From contig CAZKLS010000038.1 in assembly GCA_964553405.1 (NCBI GenBank), forward strand, positions 1 to 22,236: a stretch of DNA of 22,236 bases. Direction: 5' to 3'. The stretch comes from DATIRA01 sp964553405 (GTDB taxonomy: Bacteria > Pseudomonadota > Gammaproteobacteria > Steroidobacterales > Steroidobacteraceae). Shown here one piece after another: positions 16,244 to 22,236 of the stretch; the stretch's first letter is position 1; every line of letters begins with the position of its first letter. The notes beneath the pieces are model-generated. The model worked only from the letters and a program-made list of their open reading frames with translations. It did not search any database and was not told where the DNA came from. The position numbers were made by a program, and so were the translations under genes.

Positions 16244-16915
16244 CTACCGGCGGCGCGCGGCGCCGGCCCGGGAAGTCGCGGCGGCCGGGGTCTTCTGCCG
16301 ATAGTCGCACAGGTCGACGATCGGGCAGTGCGGGCAGTCCGGCTTGCGTGCCTTGCACACGTAGCGGCCGTGAAGGATCAGCCAGTGATGCGCGTCGCGC
16401 AGGAACTCCTCGGGAACGACGCGCATCAGGCGGTCCTCGACCTCGCGCACGTTCTTGCCCGGCGCGATCCCGCTGCGGTTCGCGACGCGGAACAGGTGCG
16501 TGTCCACGGCGATCGTCGGCTGTCCGAAGGCGGTGTTCAGGATCACGTTCGCGGTCTTGCGACCCACGCCCGGCAGCGCCTCCAGCGCCTCTCGGTCGGC
16601 CGGCACGCGGCCGCCGTGCTGCTCGAGCAGGATCCTGCAGGTTGCAATGATGTTCCTCGCCTTGTTCCGGTACAGGCCGATGGAACGGACGTAGTCGCAC
16701 AGGCCCTCTTCGCCGAGTTCCAGCACGGCCTGTGGGGTATGGGCCGCACGGAACAGCCGCCGGGTCGCGATGTTCACGCTCTTGTCGGTGGCCTGGGCCG
16801 AGAGAATCACCGCCACGAGCAGCTCGAACGGCGTGCGGTACTCGAGCTCGGTCTTCGGGTGCGGGTTCAGCTCCCGGAACCGCTCGAAGATCTGTCTGCG
16901 CTTCGCAGGGTTCAC
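16244..16915 (-). CDS. nth: Endonuclease III (DNA glycosylase/AP lyase)
   Basis: Bifunctional base-excision repair enzyme that removes oxidised pyrimidines and cuts at AP sites. In 223 residues it has the helix-hairpin-helix LPGVGRKTANV with catalytic K120, and VDTHLFRVANR with D138. The [4Fe-4S] ligands are C187, C194, C197 and C203 (spacing 6-2-5). All these numbers equal those of E. coli Nth (211 residues). A short basic Ala/Arg tail follows the cluster. The start is GTG 16913-16915, overlapping the rsxE stop as GTGA, with AGGTGG about four bases upstream. The rsxE-nth junction is conserved with E. coli. Confidence 0.97.
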   Translation of the reverse strand: MNPAKRRQIFERFRELNPHPKTELEYRTPFELLVAVILSAQATDKSVNIATRRLFRAAHTPQAVLELGEEGLCDYVRSIGLYRNKARNIIATCRILLEQHGGRVPADREALEALPGVGRKTANVILNTAFGQPTIAVDTHLFRVANRSGIAPGKNVREVEDRLMRVVPEEFLRDAHHWLILHGRYVCKARKPDCPHCPIVDLCDYRQKTPAAATSRAGAARRR

Positions 16916-17592
16916 GAACCCACCTGTCCGGCCGGGATGGCGTCGGACTCGCCCCGTCGCCGGGCACGGCGGGCGACGTGCCAGTTGTGCGCCGCCACCA
17001 TCAGCCCGAGCAGGATGAACGCGCCCGGCGGCAGCAGCGCGAACAGCCAGCCGCTGCTCCCGGGAAAGAGCTGCAGGCCGGCTCCCCGGGCGTATTCGCC
17101 GAACAGCAGTTCCAGGTCGCCGCCGAGACTGCCGTGGCCGAGGATCTCCCGCACGCTGCCCAGCGCGACCAGCACCAGCAGGAAGCCGACCCCCATTCCG
17201 AGCGCGTCGGCCGCGGCCTCGAAGATCCCGCGGCGCGATGCGAACGACTCGGCCCGGGCGAGCACCAGGCAGTTGGTGACGATCAGCGGCAGGAAAATGC
17301 CGAGCGACTGGTGCAGCGCCGGCAGCCACGCCGCGGCGACCAGTTCCACCGCGGTGACCGCCGCAGCGATCGTGACCACGAACACCCCGATGCGGACCTC
17401 CGGCAACAGCCAGCGACCGACCAGCGAGGCTGCGAGGCTGCTCGCAAGCAGCACGGCCAGCGTCGCGATCCCGAGGCCCAGCGCGTTGCCGAGCGTCGTG
17501 CTCACCGCGAGCAGCGGGCAGAGTCCGAGCAGCTGGACGAGTCCCGGGTTCTGGCGCCCGAGTCCATTGCGAAATGTCGCCACCGCGTCCAT
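16912..17592 (-). CDS. rsxE: Rnf/Rsx electron transport complex subunit E
   Basis: Polytopic inner-membrane subunit of the Rnf/Rsx ion-translocating oxidoreductase. It is 226 residues (E. coli RsxE 231) with about six hydrophobic helices. Family motifs are present: NPGLVQLLGLCPLLAVSTT near the N-terminus, LGIFLPLIVTNCLVLARAE in the middle, and ADALGMGVGFLLVLVALGSVREILG. The N-terminal and central cysteines match those that RnfA and RnfE use for a membrane [2Fe-2S] site between the subunits. It starts at ATG 17590-17592, 23 bases after rsxG, and its stop overlaps the nth start. Homology to RsxA further upstream reflects the known paralogy of the two subunits. Confidence 0.96.
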   Translation of the reverse strand: MDAVATFRNGLGRQNPGLVQLLGLCPLLAVSTTLGNALGLGIATLAVLLASSLAASLVGRWLLPEVRIGVFVVTIAAAVTAVELVAAAWLPALHQSLGIFLPLIVTNCLVLARAESFASRRGIFEAAADALGMGVGFLLVLVALGSVREILGHGSLGGDLELLFGEYARGAGLQLFPGSSGWLFALLPPGAFILLGLMVAAHNWHVARRARRRGESDAIPAGQVGS

Positions 17593-17615
17593 CGGCTGAT
17601 TCTAGGGCCGCCCGC

Positions 17616-18284
17616 TCACGGATCAATCCGCCCGTCCGCGGGCGTGGCCGACGCCGGGAAGATCTGCTCGCGGCGTTTCTCGAAGTACAGCAACGCATTG
17701 GCGACGGCCCCGACGACGGCCCGGGGCGTCACGGTCGCTCCGGTGAACTGGTCGAAGTCCCCGCCGTCCTTGCGCACCTTCCAGCGCTCGAGCGGCGGGT
17801 CGCCGAGCGAGCGGCCGGTGAACCCGAGGATCCAGTCCGATTTGCGGGTCTCTATCAGGTCGCCCAGGCCCGGTGTTTCCCGGTGACTCTGCACGCGGAC
17901 ACCGAGCAGGCGACCGTCCACGCCGATGCCGACCAGCAGGCGGATCGAGCCCGAGTACCCGTCCGGGGCCGAGGGCGCGAGTACCGCGGCCACCGGCGCG
18001 CCGTCCAGCGTCGCCCGGTAAACGGTCACCGGAGCGGTCGTGCCGAGCAGGTCGCGGTCCGTCACCGTCACGGCGTCCCGCAGCAGGTCGTTGTCGTGGC
18101 GCACGCCGTCGAGCACCTGCTCGATGGTGCGCATCTGTCGCGCCCGCTCGACTTCCTCGATCCGCTCGCGGGTCGCCTGGTGGACGAGCGCCAGCAGGCC
18201 GAAGGCCAGCACGGTCGTGCCGCCCAGCAGCAGTGCGCCGCGCAGCGGCCGCGGGATGCCCGTGTCAGCGTCCGTCCTGGCCAT
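17616..18284 (-). CDS. rsxG: Rnf/Rsx electron transport complex subunit G
   Basis: Membrane-anchored flavoprotein subunit with one N-terminal helix (about 16-36) and a periplasmic FMN-binding domain. The covalent FMN site is in FTGATVTPRAVV, with T184 the expected attachment residue. GYSGSIRLLVGI, HRETPGLGDLIE and WILGF are further family blocks. At 222 residues it is slightly longer than E. coli RsxG (206). Its start lies inside the end of rsxD (20-base overlap), with no strong ribosome-binding site, suggesting coupling. FMN attachment would need an ApbE flavin transferase, which is not in this window. Confidence 0.96.
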   Translation of the reverse strand: MARTDADTGIPRPLRGALLLGGTTVLAFGLLALVHQATRERIEEVERARQMRTIEQVLDGVRHDNDLLRDAVTVTDRDLLGTTAPVTVYRATLDGAPVAAVLAPSAPDGYSGSIRLLVGIGVDGRLLGVRVQSHRETPGLGDLIETRKSDWILGFTGRSLGDPPLERWKVRKDGGDFDQFTGATVTPRAVVGAVANALLYFEKRREQIFPASATPADGRIDP

Positions 18285-19305
18285 AGATGCGCGGCACCGT
18301 CCAGCGATCGAGCAGGGGGACCGAGAGGTTCATCAGCAGCACCGCGAATGCAACGCCGTCAGGGTAGCCACCATAGGTACGGATGATCCAGGTCAGCACG
18401 CCGATGCCGGCGCCGAACCAGAGACGGCCGCGGTCGCTCGTCGCGGCGGAGACGGGATCCGTGGCAATGAAGAACGCGCCGAGCATCGTCGCGCCGGAGA
18501 ACAGGTGGAACATCGCTCCCGCGTGGCGACCGGGATCCAGCGCATGGGCAGCCATCGCGAGCAGCATCATCGCGAGCAGCATCGATGCGGGGATCTGCCA
18601 GCGGATGACGCCGCGGACGAGCAGCACGAGGCCGCCGAGCAGCGCGGCTGCGCCCAGCCATTCCCAGCCCTTGCCGCCGAGTGCCCCGAACGCGGGCCCG
18701 CTCGTGATCTCCTGCATCGTGAAGCGCATGCCGAGCCCGGTCCTGAGCGCGTCGAGCGCAGTGGCGCCGGTCCAGCCGTCCCAGGCCGGCGTGAAGGCCG
18801 GCGAGCCGGAAAAAAATGCCTGCAGGCTCAGCTCGGCGAGCGCCGCCCAGTCGCCCGATCCCGGCGTAACCGGCATCGGCCAGCGCGTCATCTCGACCGG
18901 GAACGAGACCAGCAGCGCCGCATACCCGACCATCGCCGGATTGAACGGGTTCTGGCCCAGCCCGCCGTAGACGTGCTTGCCGAGCAGTACCGCCAGCGCC
19001 GTCGCGAACGCGGTCAGCCACCACGGCAGCAGTGGCGGCAGGCTCGCGGCAAGCAGCGCCGCCGTGACCAGCACGCTCAGGTCGCCGAGCGCCGGTCGCG
19101 GCGGCCGGTCGCGGATCCGCAACGCCAGTGCTTCGCAGCCGAGCGCGGTGGGCACGGCGATCGCAAGCTGCAGCAGCAGCCCCGGGCCGAGCAGCATCAC
19201 GTGCACGATCGCATAGGGCACCAGTGCCAGCAGCACGTCACGCATCAGCGACGGGACGCGCCGTCCGGCCGTCAGGTGAGGCCCGCTCGAGGTCTCAAAC
19301 TGCAT
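18265..19305 (-). CDS. rsxD: Rnf/Rsx electron transport complex subunit D
   Basis: Integral membrane subunit related to NqrB that carries covalent FMN and lies on the ion path. It has 346 residues (E. coli about 350) and around nine or ten hydrophobic segments. The FMN site is WTGATALDALRTG with T182, close to T187 of E. coli. Other family blocks are GGLGQNPFNPAMVGYAALL, and SGATMLGAFFIATDPVSA near residue 270. The start at ATG 19303-19305 overlaps the rsxC end by 11 bases and has GAGGA about nine bases upstream. The end overlaps rsxG by 20 bases. Confidence 0.97.
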   Translation of the reverse strand: MQFETSSGPHLTAGRRVPSLMRDVLLALVPYAIVHVMLLGPGLLLQLAIAVPTALGCEALALRIRDRPPRPALGDLSVLVTAALLAASLPPLLPWWLTAFATALAVLLGKHVYGGLGQNPFNPAMVGYAALLVSFPVEMTRWPMPVTPGSGDWAALAELSLQAFFSGSPAFTPAWDGWTGATALDALRTGLGMRFTMQEITSGPAFGALGGKGWEWLGAAALLGGLVLLVRGVIRWQIPASMLLAMMLLAMAAHALDPGRHAGAMFHLFSGATMLGAFFIATDPVSAATSDRGRLWFGAGIGVLTWIIRTYGGYPDGVAFAVLLMNLSVPLLDRWTVPRIYGQDGR

Positions 19306-20776
19306 CGGGGTCGTCCTCGCCGGCCCGACCGTGCCGGGCCTGCCGGCGGGCCCGCTCGAAAGCCTCGCGCTCGGCCTCGGCGTCGCGGTTGAGCCGGCGA
19401 TCGCGCAGCTCGTGGCGCTGTCTCGCTGCGTCGGCGAGCTGCTGCTCCGCCTGCCTGAGCCGCTCGCCGAGCCTGGCTGCGTGAAATCGCTCGGTCAGCC
19501 GGATCCGGCTCGGGCAGACGTAGTCGCAGCAGCCGCACTCGATGCAATCGAGCAGGCCGTGGCGTGTCAGAAGCTCGCGGTCCCCGGCCAGCGCCGCACG
19601 ATGCAGCTGCTGCGGCAGCAAGCCGGCCGGGCAGACGGCCGCGCAGTCGCCGCAGCGGATGCAGGGCAGCTCAGGCTCGATCGGACCGAGATCGGCGGCG
19701 GTTGCGACGACGACGCAGTTCAGGCCCTTGGTGACCGGCACTGCGTCCGAGGCCAGCGCCCGCCCGGTCATGCCGCCGCCGGCGATGAGCCGGGTGGGTT
19801 CGCCGGCGTAACCGCCACAGGCCTCCACCAGCGTTTCGATAGGCGTGCCGATCCGGGCTTCGAGGTTGCGCGGCTCGCGGACGCCGCTGCCGGTCACGGT
19901 CAGGATCCGGCTCGTGAGCGGCTCCCCGGTCCTCAGGTAGCGTGCGATCGCGGCCGCCGTTCCGACGTTGTGGCAGAGCAGGCCTGCCTCAACTGGCAGC
20001 TGCCCCCGGGGAACCTCGGCACCGGTGACCGCGGCGAGCAGGGTCTGCTCGGCTCCGGAAGGATAGAGGGTCGGCAGTTCGATGAACTCCGGCTCCGGGG
20101 CCCCGCAGGACGCGGCTGCCGAGCGGAGCGCCTCGAGCGCCTCGGGCTTGTCGTCCTCGATCGCGATCGTGCATCGGGAGGCGCCGGTGGCGTGGCATAT
20201 CGCCTGCGCACCGAGCAGCACGTCGGCCGCCCGCTCGCGCATCAGCGCGTCGTCGCAGCAGATCCAGGGCTCGCATTCCGCGCCATTGAGGACCAGGTGA
20301 ACGGCCTCGCCCCGTCGCGCGGCCGCGAGCTTGGTCGCGGCCGGGAACGCCGCGCCACCGAGCCCGACGATGCCCGCGCGCCTCAAGTCCTCGATCAGTT
20401 CGCCCGGTGCCTGCTGCGAGAGACCGGCGGGCGGCGCGACGGCGGGATCCCACTGCTCGCTGCCGTCGTTCTCGATCACGATGCACGGGCCGTATCCCGG
20501 ATGCTGCGCGACCGGGCGCGACGCCACCTCGACCACCCGGCCCGCGACCGGCGAATGCAGGCAGGCGTCCGACTCGCCTTGCGGGATGGCGACGAGCGTG
20601 CCGCGCAACACCCGGTCGCCGGGGCGCACGACCGCCTCCGCGACGCTGCCCCAGCCCTGGTCGAGCGACAGCACGGCCTCGGCAGGGGCGGGCGCCGCAG
20701 CCACCGGCAGGCGCATCGGGGCCGACTTGCGCGGCTCGATCCGCAGCGAGGCCCCGGCGGTGCGGCGTGCGGTCAT
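19295..20776 (-). CDS. rsxC: Rnf/Rsx electron transport complex subunit C
   Basis: Peripheral cytoplasmic subunit, similar to NuoF, thought to be the NADH/FMN site of the complex. Among 493 residues are an N-terminal sandwich/barrel domain (about 20-105), the nucleotide-binding GLGGAAFPAATK (139-149) and NGAECEPW. Two [4Fe-4S] motifs follow: C372, C375, C378, C382 and C411, C414, C417, C421. The tail from about 430 is charged, Arg/Glu/Ala-rich and probably coiled-coil. It is much shorter than the repeat-bearing tail of E. coli RsxC (740 residues). The start at ATG 20774-20776 is 10 bases after rsxB, with no clear ribosome-binding site. Confidence 0.97.
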   Translation of the reverse strand: MTARRTAGASLRIEPRKSAPMRLPVAAAPAPAEAVLSLDQGWGSVAEAVVRPGDRVLRGTLVAIPQGESDACLHSPVAGRVVEVASRPVAQHPGYGPCIVIENDGSEQWDPAVAPPAGLSQQAPGELIEDLRRAGIVGLGGAAFPAATKLAAARRGEAVHLVLNGAECEPWICCDDALMRERAADVLLGAQAICHATGASRCTIAIEDDKPEALEALRSAAASCGAPEPEFIELPTLYPSGAEQTLLAAVTGAEVPRGQLPVEAGLLCHNVGTAAAIARYLRTGEPLTSRILTVTGSGVREPRNLEARIGTPIETLVEACGGYAGEPTRLIAGGGMTGRALASDAVPVTKGLNCVVVATAADLGPIEPELPCIRCGDCAAVCPAGLLPQQLHRAALAGDRELLTRHGLLDCIECGCCDYVCPSRIRLTERFHAARLGERLRQAEQQLADAARQRHELRDRRLNRDAEAEREAFERARRQARHGRAGEDDPDAV

Positions 20777-20786
20777 CGCACCGGGT

Positions 20787-21323
20787 TCAGGCGGCGTGCC
20801 GGCCGGCCGCCGCAGCGCGGAGATCCGGCGCCGGCATCATCGCGATGCAGTCGACCGGGCAGGGGGGCAGGCAGAGCTCGCAGCCCGTGCACTGCGCCTC
20901 GATGACGGTATGCATGAAACGGGACGCGCCGATGATCGCGTCCACCGGGCAGGCCGGCAGGCAGAGCGCGCAGCCGACGCACCGCTGCTCGTCGATCACG
21001 GCCACCTGTCTCGGCTTGGTGACCCCGTAACGAGGGTCCAGCGGACGCAAGTCCCTGCCGAGCAGATCCGCGAGCGCGGCCAGCGTCGGCTCGCCGCCCG
21101 GCGGGCAGCGATCGATGTCGGCTTCGCCGCGCGCAATGGCCTGGGCGTACGGGCGGCAGCCGGGGTACTGGCACTGCGCGCACTGGGTCTGCGGCAGCAA
21201 TGCGTCGATCGCCTCGACGAGACTGTCCTCGTCCGGCTCGAGGCGGGTCGCGGCCCAGCCGAGCGCCGTGCCGAGCGCGAGGCCCAGAATCGCAGCGAAC
21301 AGGACGGCCGTCAGCACGGACAT
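20787..21323 (-). CDS. rsxB: Rnf/Rsx electron transport complex subunit B (ferredoxin-like)
   Basis: Iron-sulfur subunit that passes electrons between ferredoxin-level donors and the membrane part. A single N-terminal helix (about 3-24) anchors it. Three [4Fe-4S] motifs follow: C48, C51, C56, C73 of the Fe-S domain, then the ferredoxin pair C115, C118, C121, C125 and C145, C148, C151, C155. Each ferredoxin motif ends in the expected CP. At 178 residues it is somewhat shorter than E. coli RsxB (192) but complete. The start, ATG 21321-21323, is three bases after the rsxA stop. Confidence 0.97.
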   Translation of the reverse strand: MSVLTAVLFAAILGLALGTALGWAATRLEPDEDSLVEAIDALLPQTQCAQCQYPGCRPYAQAIARGEADIDRCPPGGEPTLAALADLLGRDLRPLDPRYGVTKPRQVAVIDEQRCVGCALCLPACPVDAIIGASRFMHTVIEAQCTGCELCLPPCPVDCIAMMPAPDLRAAAAGRHAA

Positions 21324-21326
21324 CGC

Positions 21327-21908
21327 TCAGCGCGCGCCGATCCCGCCGAATCCCATGAAAGCGAGTGCCATCAGCCCGGCGGTGACCAGCGCGATCGGAG
21401 CCCCCTGGAAAGCTACCGGCACGTCGCCGGTCTCGAGCCGCTCGCGCAGCGCAGCGAACAGCAGCAGCGCGAGCGCGAACCCCGCCGCGGCCGCGGCGCC
21501 GAACACCAGCGACTCCAGCAACCCGTGCTGGCGGTCGAGGTTCAGCAGCGCGACGCCCAGTACCGCGCAATTTGTGGTGATCAGCGGCAGGAACACGCCG
21601 AGCAGCTCGTGCAGCAGCGGCGAGGTGGCGCGCACCATCAGTTCCGCGAGCTGCACGACCGCGGCGATCAGCAGGATGAACACGACGGTACGCAGGTATT
21701 CGAGTCCCATCGGCTCGAGGATCCAGTGGTGGACGCAGTAGCTGAGTCCGGAGGAGATCGTCAGCACGAACAGCGTGGCGAGCGCCATCCCGGCGGCGGC
21801 CTCGAAGCGGCGGCTCACGCCGACGAACGGACACAGCCCGAGGAAATGCGTCAGCACGAAGTTGTTGACGAGGCTCGCGCCGAGCGCCAGCAACAGCAGC
21901 TCCGACAC
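21327..21908 (-). CDS. rsxA: Rnf/Rsx electron transport complex subunit A
   Basis: Polytopic membrane subunit and first gene of the rsx cluster. It has 193 residues, the same as E. coli RsxA, with about six helices. Diagnostic blocks are NNFVLTHFLGLCPFVGVSRR at the N-terminus and LGVFLPLITTNCAVLGVALL in the middle. The cysteine in each is positioned for the shared [2Fe-2S] site with RsxE. The start is GTG 21906-21908, one base after the metG TAG, so translation is probably coupled to metG. Rnf complexes drive NADH-to-ferredoxin electron flow in diazotrophs and keep SoxR reduced in E. coli. The window shows no nif or soxR gene that would tell which role applies here. Confidence 0.97.
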   Translation of the reverse strand: MSELLLLALGASLVNNFVLTHFLGLCPFVGVSRRFEAAAGMALATLFVLTISSGLSYCVHHWILEPMGLEYLRTVVFILLIAAVVQLAELMVRATSPLLHELLGVFLPLITTNCAVLGVALLNLDRQHGLLESLVFGAAAAAGFALALLLFAALRERLETGDVPVAFQGAPIALVTAGLMALAFMGFGGIGAR

Positions 21909-21909
21909 G

Positions 21910-22236
21910 CTACTTGACCTTCATCCCGGGCAGGGCGCCGGAATCGGGCGCGAGCAGGAAGATGTCCTCGCCGCCGGGACCCGCCGCGAGAACCATGCCC
22001 TCGGAGACGCCGAAGCGCATCTTCCGCGGCGCCAGGTTCGCGACCACGACGACCAGGCGTCCCTCGAGCTGTCCCGGCTCGTAGGCCTGCCGGATCCCGG
22101 CGAACACGGTGCGTCGTTCGCCGCCGAGGTCGACGACGAGCTCGAGCAGCTTGTCCGCGCCCTCGACCTGGGCAGCGGACTCGATACGTGCGATGCGCAG
22201 GTCGAGTTTCGCGAACTCCTCGATCGAGATCGTCTC
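21910..22236 (-). CDS. metG: Methionyl-tRNA synthetase, C-terminal tRNA-binding domain (5' part outside window)
   Basis: The reading frame is open to the window edge and encodes 108 residues of an OB-fold tRNA-binding domain. The blocks FAKLDLRIARIE, VFAGIRQAY, VVANLAPRKMRFGVSEGM and AAGPGGEDIFLLAPDSGA closely match the C-terminus of E. coli MetG, including the final GxxVK. The catalytic domain should lie beyond 22236. A free-standing tRNA-binding protein of the same fold is possible, but the match to the MetG C-terminus and the metG-rnf gene order make MetG much more likely. The stop is TAG 21910-21912, one base before the rsxA start. Confidence 0.93.
   Translation of the reverse strand, partial: ETISIEEFAKLDLRIARIESAAQVEGADKLLELVVDLGGERRTVFAGIRQAYEPGQLEGRLVVVVANLAPRKMRFGVSEGMVLAAGPGGEDIFLLAPDSGALPGMKVK

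Noticed and set aside
18733..18763. The other SGAT motif of RsxD (near residue 270) as the covalent FMN site
   Set aside because: The WTGATALD threonine at residue 182 aligns with the known attachment site (E. coli T187). The SGATMLGAFF block is a separate conserved segment.

Overview
This is a gene-dense, GC-rich chromosomal window (about two thirds G+C by eye) from what looks like a gammaproteobacterium. The evidence is the complete rsx/rnf cluster between metG and nth (the E. coli rsx-nth order with a metG neighbour), the pyrC-rnt pair, a DUF1841 gene, a DUF1289 gene beside a Grx4-type glutaredoxin, and RNase T and endonuclease III with E. coli-like residue numbering. The PDH operon with a lipoyl-bearing E3 is a pattern also familiar from betaproteobacteria, so I do not name a genus. 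I see no rRNA, tRNA, CRISPR array, transposase, phage gene or replication origin. No stretch over 300 bases lacks a gene; the longest non-coding gaps are about 140 bases (6225-6363), 106 bases (2343-2448) and 104 bases (12368-12471).

Layout: (1) 1-1454, the 3' end of a PAS-GGDEF-EAL signalling gene, convergent with nadC (1479-2342, minus). (2) A divergent promoter region, then DUF1289 and grxD (plus) with a well-formed sigma70-type promoter in front. (3) A minus-strand operon, M17 aminopeptidase - pyrC - rnt, with 4-base stop/start overlaps. (4) The plus-strand pyruvate dehydrogenase operon aceE-aceF-lpdA (6364-12367), making E1, E2 and E3 of one complex. (5) A roughly 90-bp imperfect palindrome filling the gap to a PAPS-dependent sulfotransferase gene. 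(6) From 13337 to the end everything is on the minus strand. In transcription order it runs metG (partial) - rsxA-B-C-D-G-E - nth - DUF1841 - MNIO (HvfB type) - DUF2063 (HvfC type) - DoxX (HvfX type).

The most interesting part is the MNIO-DUF2063-DoxX cassette (13337-15727). This gene set belongs to the Hvf/Buf systems that make cysteine-derived, copper-binding modified peptides. All three maturation and accessory genes look intact, but no precursor peptide gene is present in the cassette or elsewhere in the window. Either the precursor is encoded elsewhere or the substrate is of a different kind. The cassette follows a membrane electron-transport operon on the same strand with only a 69-base gap, so read-through is possible but unproven. 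The remainder is mostly housekeeping: NAD and pyrimidine synthesis, RNA maturation, Fe-S/redox maintenance, base-excision repair and central carbon metabolism.
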